The notes: generated by a model not told the origin, from the letters alone. Positions 18,260 to 29,851 are shown, numbered from the stretch's first letter. The stretch: DNA of 64,000 nt from an uncultured Clostridia bacterium (GCA_947631965.1 CANRNL010000005.1:24036-88035); one strand, 5' to 3'. Numbers and translations are program-made.

Positions 18260-21200
18260 ATGAAAAAGAGACTTATAGGATTATTTATAGTATTAAGTAT
18301 GCTCGTCGGACTTGTTCCGGGAATAACTGTCAACGCCGACGCTTTGGACGGTGTTGCCGGCTTGGGTGAGAGATGGTCTCCGTATGAGTTAAATGGCTCG
18401 AGCGATGTTAAGACTGTGGCGGATTACATAAACAGCAACGATACGACGGACATATATGTCACCGTAAAAAAGGATATTGATGCTTCCGATTTGAGCGATT
18501 TCAAGGGCTTTGGTTCGGAAAGTCATCCGTTTAACGGACACTTTTCCGGCAACGGATATACCATTACCGTCAATATTTCCGGCAACGGGAAATATTCGGG
18601 GCTGTTTCCGTACATAGGCGAAGAAGGTACGGTGCAAGGTGTTACTCTTGTCGGAAGCGTAACGGAAACCGCTGACCTTGGAAATGACTTTTTCGTCGGC
18701 GGTATTGCGGGTGAAAACAAGGGAGAAATAACAGGCTGCACCAATACGGCAACGGTTTCGGCGCGGTACGCCGACAGCGATTATACAATACTCGCCGGAA
18801 TAGCGGGCTATAACTACGGAACGATACAGGGCTGCCGCAATATGGGAGTTGTCGGTGCGACCGATAATTCAAACGACGGAGTGTTGCCGACTCTTGCCGC
18901 CGCCGGTATCACCGGAGCGAACTACGGCGAATCATCACAGAAGCCGGCGCAGGTTTTGAACTGCGAAAATGTCCGAACTGTCAGCGCACCGAGCGGCTGT
19001 GCGGGCATTGCCATTGCCGCGAACAAGTTTACGACAATCAAGGACTGTAAAAACAGCGGCGAGATAATGTCGAGGAACAATGTCGCGGCGGGTATTATCT
19101 GCGAAGCGCGCACCGACGGCAACGGCGTTATAGAGAGCTGCACCAATACGGCGAATGTTACGGCGGGAGGAAAGACAGCGGGCGGTATCGCCGCGTCGAT
19201 ATACAATACGGATATAAGCAAATGCTCAAATTCGGGCGCTGTAACGGGCAACTGGGAAAACGACGGAAACAGGATAGGCGGTATTGTCGGCGATGCGGCA
19301 AGCGGCAACATATATATGTCGGACAACACAGGAACGGTAACGGCAAACAGCAAGATTGGCAGCAGCGTCGGCGGTATTGCCGGCGAGTTCGGATATACCG
19401 ACCAAAGTTTCGTTATTGACAGCTGTTACAATGCGGGCAATGTTACCTGTGAGGGTATAGGCTATGTCGGCGGTATAGTCGGCATAAACTACGGCTCGAA
19501 TATTTACAATATCTATAACGTAGGCACAATTTCCGCCAAGGGCGAGCAGCGTCATGCAACGATAACCGACGACGACGGAAACGTAAGCGAAACGGAGGAT
19601 GTGCTGGACGGCATAACGCGCGTCGGCGGTATCGCGGGCGGAATTATGCCGAGAAATTCAAACGCTCCTTTTATAAAATTCGCGTACAATGCGGGCGAAC
19701 TTACCATTACAAACGAAAAGGGCACAAATTCCGCCGTGGGCGGTATAGTCGGCGTAAACGAAACGGATTCGGCGGGAAAAATAAAAGGCAGATATGAAAG
19801 CTGCTATTACGAAAACGACAGAGCCGAAAGCGCCGACGGAGAAGGCGATAAGACCGGCGAACTTACTCCGGAGGAGATGCTGCTGGAGGAAAGCTATGAT
19901 GGCTGGGATTTCCATTTCACATGGGAGATAATCGAAGATCTGCCTAAATTTAACGTCAGCGGCAGATACAGCGGCAGTCCCATTATACTGAACAAGGGTG
20001 AATTGGAAATAATCGCGCAAGGTGTTCAAAACGGAAATACATACATAGGCAAATATTTTGCCACAAACGACAGCATTGAGCTTAGTGATGACTGGACGCC
20101 GATAGGCAGTGCGGGTGCGCCGTTTATGGGTACCTTTGACGGAAAGGGACATACGGTCAAATTTTCGATAAGCACCGGCGGCAAATATAACGGCCTGTTC
20201 GGATATATAGGCTCGCGGGGCAGGGCAAGAAACATTACCACGGGCGGAAGCATAGAGATAACCTTGAATGAAGCGTCATATACCGGCGTAATCGTGGGCT
20301 TCAATGAGGGTACGGTCGAGGGCTGCGAAGCCAAAACGAAAATAACGGTCACCGGCAATACAAGCGACACCATATATGTGGGCGGCCTGGTCGGATATAA
20401 CAACGGCGGAACACTCAGCAGAAACAGTGTCGGAGGGTCCGGCGCCGACATATTAACTGTCACCTCGGATAACGGCACGCTTTACGCGGGCGGAATAGTG
20501 GGCTGCAATATTCTCGAAGGCGTGGTTAAGGATAATTACAGTCTCATGGATGTGCGCGCGAATGGCAGCGGCGCCGTTACGGGACTGTTGGCGGGAACGA
20601 ATAGCGATAACTCGCCGATTGAAAATTGCTTTCAGTATTACTCCGACTACAGTACCCCAAAAAATATGGTAAGCGAAGGCGGTCCGTATATAAGCTGCTA
20701 CTATTTTTCCGAGACGCGCGGCTCGGACGGCGCCATCGAGTATGATGATTTCAAAAACAAAAGCACATTTGCCGGATGGGATTTCACGAACGTTTGGAAA
20801 ATGGGCAGTAAATACCCGATTTTGAAAGAGTTGGAAGAGGAGCAGACCACCGTCGAGATAGAGCTTAACGGTCAAGGCACTCAGAACAACCCGTATCAGA
20901 TTACAAGCGCGGAGGATTTGAAAACGCTGCAGGCATATGTCAACGAAGCGAAACAGCCCGCCACGGGTCTTTATTTCAAGCTGATGTCCTCGATAGACCT
21001 CGACGGCAGATTGCTAAATGAATGGACTCCGATAGGCAACAGCAGCGGCTGCAACTTTGAGGGTTATTTCGACGGCGGAGGACATACGATAAGCGGACTC
21101 TATATAAATTATATAAATAAGATAGAAGATGGAGATATAGATATAGGAAGGGATTTTGAGTACGTCGGCTTATTCGGCGGAATAAAAGACGCAAGAATAA

Positions 21201-24200
21201 GCAATCTGACCGTAGAGGGAGAAATCCATATTGAATTTCTCGAAGAAGAAACGAGCGATGAAACCTATAAAATAGGGGCAATTGCGGCAAATGCGGAGAA
21301 CAGCGAGATCACCCACTGCACAAGCCGCGTCAATATAACCGTCATCAATATGTACTCAGGAGAATTTATCCTCGGTGCACGCAGCCATATCGGAGGAATA
21401 GTCGGCGCCGCGGGCGACAATGAGCCTACGCTTGTGAACGACTGCGTAAATACCGGAACCATAAGGGTAGGGGGCGAAGTAAATTACGTGGCAAGCAACG
21501 GCTATCGGGTAGGCGGTATAGCGGGGTCTGCAAGAGAGGTAAGGCGCTGCGTCAACAGCGGACTATTGGACCTCGTCGGGGTAGAAGCCGCCGGAGGCAT
21601 TGTCGGAAGCACCGACTTTAGCGCTCTGGGGGATTCACGAGGCGGCGTCACGCACGTATTCGGTGAAATCTGGGACTGCGAGAACAGAGGCGAGATCAAA
21701 GTGGAATCCGCAATTTTTTCATCGACCTTTTTGGTTTATTACGGCGGTATCATGGGATATGGCGACGCCGTACACCGATGCACAAACAACGGAAACATAA
21801 CAATCACGCCCACACCCAACGAGGAGGATTATATGGGGTGGTTTGTGTTCAATGCGGGCGGAATAGCGGGCGCGCTGCTGTACAGCGACAGATGCTTAAA
21901 TAACGGTGATATAGACGTCACATTGGCGGGAATTGCGCGTACAAGCCATTTATATGTCGGAGGAATAACCGGCGTCCGCAGCACGCCGATTTCGACTGAC
22001 ACGATGCGGAAAAGAGATGTCGGATACAACGCCGTTATATCAAACAGCTGCAACCTCGGAAATATAACGCTTTCGGGAAGCTATGATGACACCAGACGGA
22101 ATGAGGCTTATGTGGGCGGCTTGTTCGGATATTATATGTCGTCGCAGAGCAGCCACCATCCGCTGGGCGCTAAGAACAGCTACAGCTATAGCACAATAAA
22201 GACAAATGCTTTCGACTCCGATGTGACAGTTGATGGAGTCGGAACGTTTGAGGACAAGGATGACAGTGTAGAAAAAAGTTATTGTGTCAACAGTAAGACC
22301 AAGTGCCGCGGGGCGGAAAACAGGGGGTCTATGGGTTCCTTGAGCTCATATGTTAGTGAAGATTGGGATTTAGAATATGTGTGGGAGACCGGTTCAGGCT
22401 CAATGAAGCCGAAAACGGGAGGAACACTTGAAGCCCCGTTTGAAATCACCGATTACGACGACTTGGCGGCATTCGCCAAGAGCGTTAATAACGACGCGGG
22501 ATTTTCCGGCACTTATTTCAAACTGATGAACGATTTGGATGTGGATGGAGATGAAACGATGATCGGCGTTGACTCTCACATATTTCACGGTGCATTTGAC
22601 GGAAACGGTCACACGATTAATCTCACCGGCGACATCGGACAAATAAAAGGCTCGGACGATCAGTATTTCGGATTGTTCGGCGCCTGCGGCTATTATTCCG
22701 AAATAAACAATCTTAACATTAACGCCGACATAAATATTGAAAACCACAGCAAAGGAGATTCCTATGTCGGCATGGTCGCAGGATATACCTACGGTATAAT
22801 TTATAACTGTAATGTGGAATTTAAATGTCACTATTCAAATAATAACACCGGATATATCGGCGGAATTGCGGGACATGCCGTCAGTGTAACAAACTGCGTG
22901 GCAAGCGGAAGCTTTGAGGTCGACGCTGATTCGAAGGACTATTATTTGGGCGGTATTGCAGGAACGATAGACGAAAGAGCCGCACACTGCGTATCGAATA
23001 TTGATATTGATGCGTCCGGTAACTCTGTCGTGGGCGGTATCGTCGGCGTGGGAACCGATATCACCGTGTCCGAATGTTATCATACGGGCAATTTGTACAG
23101 CGAGTTCTCCGTAGGAGGTATTGTCGGAAGAGCCCTTGGAGACTCGCAGGTTTACGATTGCTTTAACGAGGGAGAAATTAATATCGGCGCAAGCTCCGAC
23201 AAAAGCGTGTTCAGACAGGGCGGCGGAATTGTCGGCGAAGCATTCGGAACGGCAATAGATAACTGTTATAGCTACGGCAGTATGTCAACACTCAGCCCGG
23301 ACGGTAAAAGCTACGGCGTTTTCGGACTTTATTCGACAAGCGATAACCCGGTAGAAGGCAGTCCGAAGCCGTCGGAATGGCCGCGTACGGAGGCGAAAAA
23401 CTCGTTCTATTCGTCCAAGGGCGTGGACGCTACGTACAGAGAGGATGTGTATTCCGTGGCATCCAACTGCAGAGATCTTACGGATGCCGATTTTGCCAAT
23501 CAAGATACGTTCATCGCCTGGGATTTCGACAGTGTATGGACGATGGATGAAACGAAGAGGAGACCTGTTCTGAGGAACGTCGGAAATGCGGAGAACACCC
23601 TTGTGCTGCTTGACGGCAGCGGAACGGAGGATAATCCGTACCAAATTCCGAGCAGAGCGGCATTTATGGTAATGAAAGGGTATATTGACGAGGGCAACTC
23701 CACGTCGGGATTATACTTTAAAATTACCAACGATATTGATCTTGGCGGCGTAACGTCGGAAGGAGAGCCGCTCAGCGCGGGACGCATTACGTCGATAGGA
23801 ACGCCGATCGGTTCTTCGGAACAGACGTATTACGCATTTGACGGAGTCCTGGACGGCGGCGGACATACGCTTTCGGGAATGTATATTGACGGCTCCTCTT
23901 CACAGCGCGCGGGACTGTTTGCGCAAATATCCGCTTCGGGCGCAGTGAAAAATCTTACGATTGACAATTCGGTTGTCAAGGCGTCAACATTGGGCAGCTC
24001 GGGTATGTTCTCGGGAATATGCGGCGGAACGATATCGACCTGTGTCAATAAGGGCACGGTAAGCACGAATGCCGGCAGTACTTTGAACCTCGTCGGCGGA
24101 ATAGCGGGAAGAGTCAGCGAAGGCGGCGTTATAGAAGAATGCGGCAACGAAGGAACGGTTTCGGGATATACGGCAGGAGGAATTGCCGGAAGCTTTAACG

Positions 24201-27200
24201 GCAGCAAAATCGCCAACCTGTACAACACCGGCGAGGTTTCGGGAACCAATGCGGCGGGTATTGTTTCAATTCTCGGCGGAGTACAGCCGGATTTGCCGCT
24301 TGTCGTATATAATATCGGAAAGGTTTCCGGCACAAGCACGAGTATGCAGGTTGTAAATACCGATACCGCCTCCGTGCCGATTATCGCGTATCTTCCGAGC
24401 TCGTCAAGCGACGGCGCCGCGCCGAACGGCACGGATATTACCGTGAACGAGTTCAGCGAGGGGGATTTTTCAAGCGGACTTATGGCTCATATGCTTAACG
24501 ATTTGACCGAGACGGATTATGTTTGGAGACAGCGTCTTTCCGCCGAAAACAGCCATCCGACGTTTACGGTTGACGACGGAGCAAAGGTCTACAAAATAAC
24601 CTTTATGAAGGATGAGCAGCAGGAGGACGGAAGCTACGCCAAGGCGGTGTATCACGAGGAATATGTAAACGCCGACGATGAGATTGAATATCCCGAAACG
24701 CCGACCGATATGCAGTATAAATTCAAGTGGTGGACGGCGGATACTCAAGCTATGACCGAATTTGAACCGCCGGTGACAGGCGATTTGACGCTTTACGCGG
24801 TCGGTGAGGAAATGTACGGCTCAAGCGGTAAATTGGGTGATTTTGATACAACGTATTCCACTGAAGGCAGATTTGATTTATCGCCGCTCGTTGCATTCGC
24901 TCCACCGCGCGACGGCGAAATCGACAGTACGGCGGAAAAGTTCAAGTATGCCATACTGGACAACGGCGGATGCGGCGGCGCGTATATTATTGGCGATGAG
25001 CTTGTCGTTCCGGCGGGAACGAACGCGGGACGGTATCAGTTTAAAATAGACGCGAGCGAGGTGGTGTCGGAGAATGATTTAGTGTTGTTCTCTCTGCCGA
25101 ACGCGTTTGACGTCGAACCGATTACGCTGGACGTTACGGTAACCGTAAAAAAGTGTGAGCAGATGCTCGAAGCGCCGAGAATGCAGGGCAACAGCGCAAT
25201 GACGCTCCGCCTTGTACCTGTTACGGCACACGGCGACGTGACCTACGCGATTATGAGCGAGCAGGATTATATGGCGCACTCTTCAAATATTGTATGGCAG
25301 GACAGCAATGTCTTTACGAAACTGACCCCCGGCACCACTTATTACGCATGGGTTCAGGCTGCGGGCGACGAAAATTATGACAGCGGCATAAGCCCGGTCG
25401 GTATGGTATATACGTCCGAGCATACGCATAGTTGGGAATACAGCTTTGACGGAAACACCGTATCGGCGCGATGCACCGCGCCGGAGTGCCCGAACAGGGA
25501 CGGCGGCATCTATACGATGAGCGCGCCGCAAGAGGACATCATATATGACGGTCAGCCGCATCCGCCCGTTATAACCGATACGCTCGCGACCGACGACGTT
25601 CCGACGGTTACATACCATTACAGACCGTTCGGCGCGGATGATTATACTGTCGCAGCGGCACCGATTGATGCGGGTGATTACAGAGTTACATCGACGGTTG
25701 CGAGCTATTCAATGGAAGTCGAATACAGCATATCAAAGGCGCATTCGACATCATTTGAGCCGACGTTGTTTGAGCAGACATATTACGGCAGCACCCTTGC
25801 CGATATGGAGCTTCCGGCGGGATATACATGGAACGGCGACAGTTCCGGTTCTGTCGGCAGCATAGGCGTGCATACTTTCACAGCGACATATACTCCGCCG
25901 AGTACGACGAATTATTATGTTGAGCAGGCAAACGTGATAGTAGAGGTATTGCAGAAGCCGGAGAATATTATAAGCGCCGACGACGTGGAGATAGACTACA
26001 TTAACGAGCAGCTTGTCGGCTTTGAAAGCGGCAATTATCTGATAATATGCGGCGATGACGCGTATACCGCAACGGTCGGAACGGACGGCGCAATCGGCAT
26101 AAAGGAACGCTGCATCGGTCAGGACATTGAAATTATAAAGCTGGGACGCAATAATAATTATACCGTCAGCGAGCGCATTACCGTATCGATACCCGATAAG
26201 AGCGCCGCACCGGAAGGACTTGAGACGGTTAAGGCGGACGACATCGATTCGCCGACGGGTGAGATTTACGGCGTGAACGATACCATGGAATATTTCTCGC
26301 TTGAAACGAAAGAATGGGTTTCGGTTGAGGACGGCGCAGACAGTATAACAGGGCTGGCTCCGGGCGCGTACTATATTCGCGTTAAAGGAAGCGAAACCTC
26401 GTTCCCGGGCAGAATTGCAAGGGTTGTTGTCGGTGTGAAATCTCAGATTATCGCAACATTTGTTGACGGCGACGATAATATTTTAAAAACGGAAATTCTT
26501 CCGGACGCGAGTACTCCGACGTATGATATGGGGACAGACCCCGTCCCGACAAAGGAAAGCACGGCGCAGTATGACTATACCTTCACCGGCTGGGACAAGG
26601 ATATAAATATGCCAATCGGTATGGACACGATTTATACCGCGCAGTTTGACAGTATTCCACGCTCATATACGGTAAAATGGATTGTAACAGGTTCGGTTAA
26701 GAAAGCCGAAACGTATAATTACGGCGAAATGCCGGATTACGGCTCCGAGCCCGAGCGCGGGGATAACGCCCGATATTCGTATAAATTCAGCGGCTGGGCT
26801 CCGGAGGTCGGAGAGGTTAAAAGTAATGCGGTATATGCGGCGGTATTTGACAGGATACCGAAAACATACAAGGTCACTCTTAATACGAACGGCGGCGAAA
26901 TACCGGGCTCGTATAAAACCGAATACACTTTCGGCGAGGGGTTAAAGCTTCCCGTGCCGGTGCGCGAGAACTATGATTTCCTCGGCTGGTATGACGGAAA
27001 CGGAAGCAGATTTACGGAAATCGGCGTTATAGCAACCGGAGATAAGGAATTTAACGCGCGCTGGAAGAGAGTGAGAGAGCGTGAAACGATTATTGACCCG
27101 AACGAGATCGTAATCGGTTATGAAAATGAAACGCTCGGCGGTTTTGAAAGCGGAAAATATCTTGTTGTCTGCGGCGTGCAGTCGGAGCTTGTCGATGTAA

Positions 27201-29815
27201 GTGACGGAACAATCCCGATTTATGAGGATTATTTCGGTCAAACAATCTACATAACGAGAATTGCGCGCGACGAAAACTATCTGAACAGCACCCGTATCGC
27301 ATTCGCCGTACCCGCGCGTCCGGAAATGACGGGAAGTATTGCGGCGAAAAAGGCGACGTCGATTGACGCGGCGGACGGACAGATTACCGGATTGAGCGAC
27401 GATATGGAATACCGTTCCATAAACAATACGGAATGGATTTCAGGCAAGGCAGGGGAAACGACGGCGGACAATCTGTCGGCGGGAATATATTATGTGCGCC
27501 TAAAGGCGTCCGACTCCGCATTCGCGAGTAAAGCGGCGACTGTTACGGTAGGCGTGGAAGGCTATGCTCTGGCGGTCTTTGTGGACGGTGACGGCAAGGC
27601 GGTGGCAATAAAACATATTTTAAACGACACGGCACCCGGATATGCGGATACCGATCCCGTTCCGACAAAGGAAAGCACCGCGCAGTATGACTATACGTTT
27701 GCGGGCTGGGATAAAAATCCGGACGAACCAATAAGCGAAACAACGATATATACGGCACAGTTTGACAGTGTTCTTCGTTCGTATAAAATAACATGGATAG
27801 TCAACGGCGAAACGAGAGAGGAAACGTATCTGTACGGCACGATGCCGTCATACGGTTCAATTCCCGAAAGGGAAAGCACCGAAAATCATTCGTACGAGTT
27901 TGCGAATTGGTACCCGTCGATTATGACGGTATCGAGAGATCAAATATATATTGCCGTATTCGATGAGAACGCGAGGAAGTATAATGTGACGCTTGACCCG
28001 AATGGCGGAACGCTCGCGCCGGGCAGCGATGTTACAAGCTATACCTGCGGCGAGTCGAGAAACCTGCCGACAGCGAACGAGATTACAAAGGACGGCTGTG
28101 ACTTCCTCGGCTGGTATGACGAGGCGGGCAATCAGGTCACGCGTATCGCGTCGGACGAAATCGGCGATAAGACATATACCGCGCATTGGGATATAACGGT
28201 GACAAAGGAAGAGATTATTTCCGAAAGCGATGTTGTAACCGATTATGAGGCGGAGACGCTCGGCAATTTTGAGGACGGGGATTATCTTATAGTTCTCGAA
28301 AATCTGTCGCTGTCGGTGACGGTCACGAACGGCACGATCCCGATAAAGGAAATATACTTCGGACGCGATATACAAATCATTAAAAAGGCGAGAGACAGCT
28401 ATCACACCGACAGCGATCCCATAACGGTCAGCGTGAAGGAACGCCCTGCCGCGCCGGAAGGAATTACCGTTAATCGCGCCTCGGATGATAACTCCGCAGA
28501 CGGTGCGATGATCGGCGTTACGTCGAATATGGAATACCGCAGAGCAAAAACCGATGAATGGATTCCGGTTGAAAGCGGACAGACGCGTATAGACGGGTTG
28601 GAACCGGGCATATACTATGTGCGCATAAAGCAAAGCGGCGAGGAGTTCCACGGACGTTCAAAGATAGTCATTGTGGGAATTGCGGATAAAGTTGCCGCGG
28701 CGTTTATTGACGGCGACGACAATTTGTTATATGCAGAGTATATAGCTCCGGGCTCAGTGCCGGAATATCATGGCGAAACTCCGACAAAGTCGGAAACGGA
28801 CGCTTACAGATACGAGTTCAGCGGCTGGAACAAGGATATAACACAGCCCTTGACCGCCGATACGATTTTTATGGCACAGTTTGCAGAAATTCCGAGAACA
28901 TACGGCGTAATACTTAACCCGAACGGCGGAACGATTGCCGACGGATATGATATAACCGAATATACCTACGGCGATGCGGTCAAGCTACCGGATGCGGCTC
29001 ATGTAACGCGCGACGGCTTCGACTTCGCCGGATGGCATGACGGAAACGGACGGCTTATGACGGAAATCCCGCAATACAGTGTCGGCGACGTGGAATATAC
29101 AGCATACTGGACAGCATCAACGGATAAGCCCGATGTACCGCCCACGCCTACGCACAGACCGTCATCCGGCGGCGGAGGCGGCGGATCGTTCGGAGCGGAC
29201 AACGCCACACCCACGCCCACGCCGGATGCCACACCCACGCCGGGAGCGACAAACGCGCCCGACACAACGGTGACCCCAAATCCCGTAACGACGCCGGTAT
29301 TTGAGGATGTACCCGCAGATCACTGGGCATACAGCTACATTATGGACCTATACAACACGGGTATCATAAACGGCAAGACAAATACATTGTTCGTTCCCAA
29401 CGACAACGTGACCAGAGCGGAATTTGCCAAAATGGCGGCAATGCTGTTCGGTTTGACGGCACAGAGCGAGGATTCGCAGTTCGCTGACGTAACGGCGGAC
29501 GACTGGTACGCGCCGTATGTAATAGCGGCAACAGAGGCAGGAATCGTGAACGGCACGAGCGAGACGACGTTCAGCCCGAACGACAACATCACGCGTGAGC
29601 AGATTGCGGCGATAATCGGCAGACAGATGGGCTGGACATCCGAGAACGCGGCGGCATACAGCGACGCCGCCTCAATAGCGGCATACGCGCTGCCGTATGT
29701 AAACGGCCTGACCGAGCAGGGAATCCTGATCGGAAACGACGGAATGTTCAGACCGAAGGACAATTCCACGAGAGCCGAAGCCGCGGCAATAATCGACAGA
29801 GTGAAAAATCACTAA
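18260..29815 (+). CDS. Giant SLH-anchored beta-helix/InlB-repeat surface protein
   Basis: 3851 residues. The ATG at 18260 is chosen because GGAGG lies just before it and it yields a clean signal peptide (MKKRLIGLFIV..., about 1-31); the frame is open to 18215, inside the previous gene. Five large blocks, each starting with a GTxxNPYQI / FKLMNDIDL / FDGGGHTISGLYI pattern, fill about residues 35-2060 with GLUG-like, glycine-rich GGIVG repeats typical of right-handed beta-helices. Then come an InlB-like unit, MBG-like Ig units (about 2417-2567), and three long repeats with InlB-type FLGWYDGNG motifs. A Pro/Thr linker (about 3617-3680) and three SLH domains (about 3681, 3740, 3799 to the end) anchor it to the wall polymer. 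It is the second gene of an operon. Adhesin or glycan-binding role is inferred. Confidence 0.87.
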   Translation: MKKRLIGLFIVLSMLVGLVPGITVNADALDGVAGLGERWSPYELNGSSDVKTVADYINSNDTTDIYVTVKKDIDASDLSDFKGFGSESHPFNGHFSGNGYTITVNISGNGKYSGLFPYIGEEGTVQGVTLVGSVTETADLGNDFFVGGIAGENKGEITGCTNTATVSARYADSDYTILAGIAGYNYGTIQGCRNMGVVGATDNSNDGVLPTLAAAGITGANYGESSQKPAQVLNCENVRTVSAPSGCAGIAIAANKFTTIKDCKNSGEIMSRNNVAAGIICEARTDGNGVIESCTNTANVTAGGKTAGGIAASIYNTDISKCSNSGAVTGNWENDGNRIGGIVGDAASGNIYMSDNTGTVTANSKIGSSVGGIAGEFGYTDQSFVIDSCYNAGNVTCEGIGYVGGIVGINYGSNIYNIYNVGTISAKGEQRHATITDDDGNVSETEDVLDGITRVGGIAGGIMPRNSNAPFIKFAYNAGELTITNEKGTNSAVGGIVGVNETDSAGKIKGRYESCYYENDRAESADGEGDKTGELTPEEMLLEESYDGWDFHFTWEIIEDLPKFNVSGRYSGSPIILNKGELEIIAQGVQNGNTYIGKYFATNDSIELSDDWTPIGSAGAPFMGTFDGKGHTVKFSISTGGKYNGLFGYIGSRGRARNITTGGSIEITLNEASYTGVIVGFNEGTVEGCEAKTKITVTGNTSDTIYVGGLVGYNNGGTLSRNSVGGSGADILTVTSDNGTLYAGGIVGCNILEGVVKDNYSLMDVRANGSGAVTGLLAGTNSDNSPIENCFQYYSDYSTPKNMVSEGGPYISCYYFSETRGSDGAIEYDDFKNKSTFAGWDFTNVWKMGSKYPILKELEEEQTTVEIELNGQGTQNNPYQITSAEDLKTLQAYVNEAKQPATGLYFKLMSSIDLDGRLLNEWTPIGNSSGCNFEGYFDGGGHTISGLYINYINKIEDGDIDIGRDFEYVGLFGGIKDARISNLTVEGEIHIEFLEEETSDETYKIGAIAANAENSEITHCTSRVNITVINMYSGEFILGARSHIGGIVGAAGDNEPTLVNDCVNTGTIRVGGEVNYVASNGYRVGGIAGSAREVRRCVNSGLLDLVGVEAAGGIVGSTDFSALGDSRGGVTHVFGEIWDCENRGEIKVESAIFSSTFLVYYGGIMGYGDAVHRCTNNGNITITPTPNEEDYMGWFVFNAGGIAGALLYSDRCLNNGDIDVTLAGIARTSHLYVGGITGVRSTPISTDTMRKRDVGYNAVISNSCNLGNITLSGSYDDTRRNEAYVGGLFGYYMSSQSSHHPLGAKNSYSYSTIKTNAFDSDVTVDGVGTFEDKDDSVEKSYCVNSKTKCRGAENRGSMGSLSSYVSEDWDLEYVWETGSGSMKPKTGGTLEAPFEITDYDDLAAFAKSVNNDAGFSGTYFKLMNDLDVDGDETMIGVDSHIFHGAFDGNGHTINLTGDIGQIKGSDDQYFGLFGACGYYSEINNLNINADINIENHSKGDSYVGMVAGYTYGIIYNCNVEFKCHYSNNNTGYIGGIAGHAVSVTNCVASGSFEVDADSKDYYLGGIAGTIDERAAHCVSNIDIDASGNSVVGGIVGVGTDITVSECYHTGNLYSEFSVGGIVGRALGDSQVYDCFNEGEINIGASSDKSVFRQGGGIVGEAFGTAIDNCYSYGSMSTLSPDGKSYGVFGLYSTSDNPVEGSPKPSEWPRTEAKNSFYSSKGVDATYREDVYSVASNCRDLTDADFANQDTFIAWDFDSVWTMDETKRRPVLRNVGNAENTLVLLDGSGTEDNPYQIPSRAAFMVMKGYIDEGNSTSGLYFKITNDIDLGGVTSEGEPLSAGRITSIGTPIGSSEQTYYAFDGVLDGGGHTLSGMYIDGSSSQRAGLFAQISASGAVKNLTIDNSVVKASTLGSSGMFSGICGGTISTCVNKGTVSTNAGSTLNLVGGIAGRVSEGGVIEECGNEGTVSGYTAGGIAGSFNGSKIANLYNTGEVSGTNAAGIVSILGGVQPDLPLVVYNIGKVSGTSTSMQVVNTDTASVPIIAYLPSSSSDGAAPNGTDITVNEFSEGDFSSGLMAHMLNDLTETDYVWRQRLSAENSHPTFTVDDGAKVYKITFMKDEQQEDGSYAKAVYHEEYVNADDEIEYPETPTDMQYKFKWWTADTQAMTEFEPPVTGDLTLYAVGEEMYGSSGKLGDFDTTYSTEGRFDLSPLVAFAPPRDGEIDSTAEKFKYAILDNGGCGGAYIIGDELVVPAGTNAGRYQFKIDASEVVSENDLVLFSLPNAFDVEPITLDVTVTVKKCEQMLEAPRMQGNSAMTLRLVPVTAHGDVTYAIMSEQDYMAHSSNIVWQDSNVFTKLTPGTTYYAWVQAAGDENYDSGISPVGMVYTSEHTHSWEYSFDGNTVSARCTAPECPNRDGGIYTMSAPQEDIIYDGQPHPPVITDTLATDDVPTVTYHYRPFGADDYTVAAAPIDAGDYRVTSTVASYSMEVEYSISKAHSTSFEPTLFEQTYYGSTLADMELPAGYTWNGDSSGSVGSIGVHTFTATYTPPSTTNYYVEQANVIVEVLQKPENIISADDVEIDYINEQLVGFESGNYLIICGDDAYTATVGTDGAIGIKERCIGQDIEIIKLGRNNNYTVSERITVSIPDKSAAPEGLETVKADDIDSPTGEIYGVNDTMEYFSLETKEWVSVEDGADSITGLAPGAYYIRVKGSETSFPGRIARVVVGVKSQIIATFVDGDDNILKTEILPDASTPTYDMGTDPVPTKESTAQYDYTFTGWDKDINMPIGMDTIYTAQFDSIPRSYTVKWIVTGSVKKAETYNYGEMPDYGSEPERGDNARYSYKFSGWAPEVGEVKSNAVYAAVFDRIPKTYKVTLNTNGGEIPGSYKTEYTFGEGLKLPVPVRENYDFLGWYDGNGSRFTEIGVIATGDKEFNARWKRVRERETIIDPNEIVIGYENETLGGFESGKYLVVCGVQSELVDVSDGTIPIYEDYFGQTIYITRIARDENYLNSTRIAFAVPARPEMTGSIAAKKATSIDAADGQITGLSDDMEYRSINNTEWISGKAGETTADNLSAGIYYVRLKASDSAFASKAATVTVGVEGYALAVFVDGDGKAVAIKHILNDTAPGYADTDPVPTKESTAQYDYTFAGWDKNPDEPISETTIYTAQFDSVLRSYKITWIVNGETREETYLYGTMPSYGSIPERESTENHSYEFANWYPSIMTVSRDQIYIAVFDENARKYNVTLDPNGGTLAPGSDVTSYTCGESRNLPTANEITKDGCDFLGWYDEAGNQVTRIASDEIGDKTYTAHWDITVTKEEIISESDVVTDYEAETLGNFEDGDYLIVLENLSLSVTVTNGTIPIKEIYFGRDIQIIKKARDSYHTDSDPITVSVKERPAAPEGITVNRASDDNSADGAMIGVTSNMEYRRAKTDEWIPVESGQTRIDGLEPGIYYVRIKQSGEEFHGRSKIVIVGIADKVAAAFIDGDDNLLYAEYIAPGSVPEYHGETPTKSETDAYRYEFSGWNKDITQPLTADTIFMAQFAEIPRTYGVILNPNGGTIADGYDITEYTYGDAVKLPDAAHVTRDGFDFAGWHDGNGRLMTEIPQYSVGDVEYTAYWTASTDKPDVPPTPTHRPSSGGGGGGSFGADNATPTPTPDATPTPGATNAPDTTVTPNPVTTPVFEDVPADHWAYSYIMDLYNTGIINGKTNTLFVPNDNVTRAEFAKMAAMLFGLTAQSEDSQFADVTADDWYAPYVIAATEAGIVNGTSETTFSPNDNITREQIAAIIGRQMGWTSENAAAYSDAASIAAYALPYVNGLTEQGILIGNDGMFRPKDNSTRAEAAAIIDRVKNH
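25961..29112 (+). repeat. Three long in-frame repeats of about 0.9-1.1 kb
   Basis: Units start near 25961, 27082 and 28211. Each opens with an I-x-x-x-[DE]V/IV-x-x-Y-E-x-E-T-L-G pattern, followed by an IYYVRLK-like strand, a PTKSE/PTKESTAQYDY segment and an InlB-type F-x-GW-D/YDGNG unit. Units 1 and 2 share a near-identical stretch around 26551 and 27660 (ACAAAGGAAAGCAC then CAGTATGACTATAC). Unit 3 lacks the middle WIV-x-G sub-unit. The pattern points to internal duplication and later loss. Confidence 0.75.
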
Positions 29816-29851
29816 AATATAAATATCCGCCCGACGGCGTTACCAAAATCA

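Noticed and set aside
18800..24300. Regular short repeats as a CRISPR array
   Set aside because: The repeats are in frame, encode GGI-V/A-G segments and vary in spacing; no cas genes are present.
27857..28651. 264-codon minus-strand frame in the SLH gene repeats
   Set aside because: Mirror of the codon bias of the plus-strand gene; no homology-like features.
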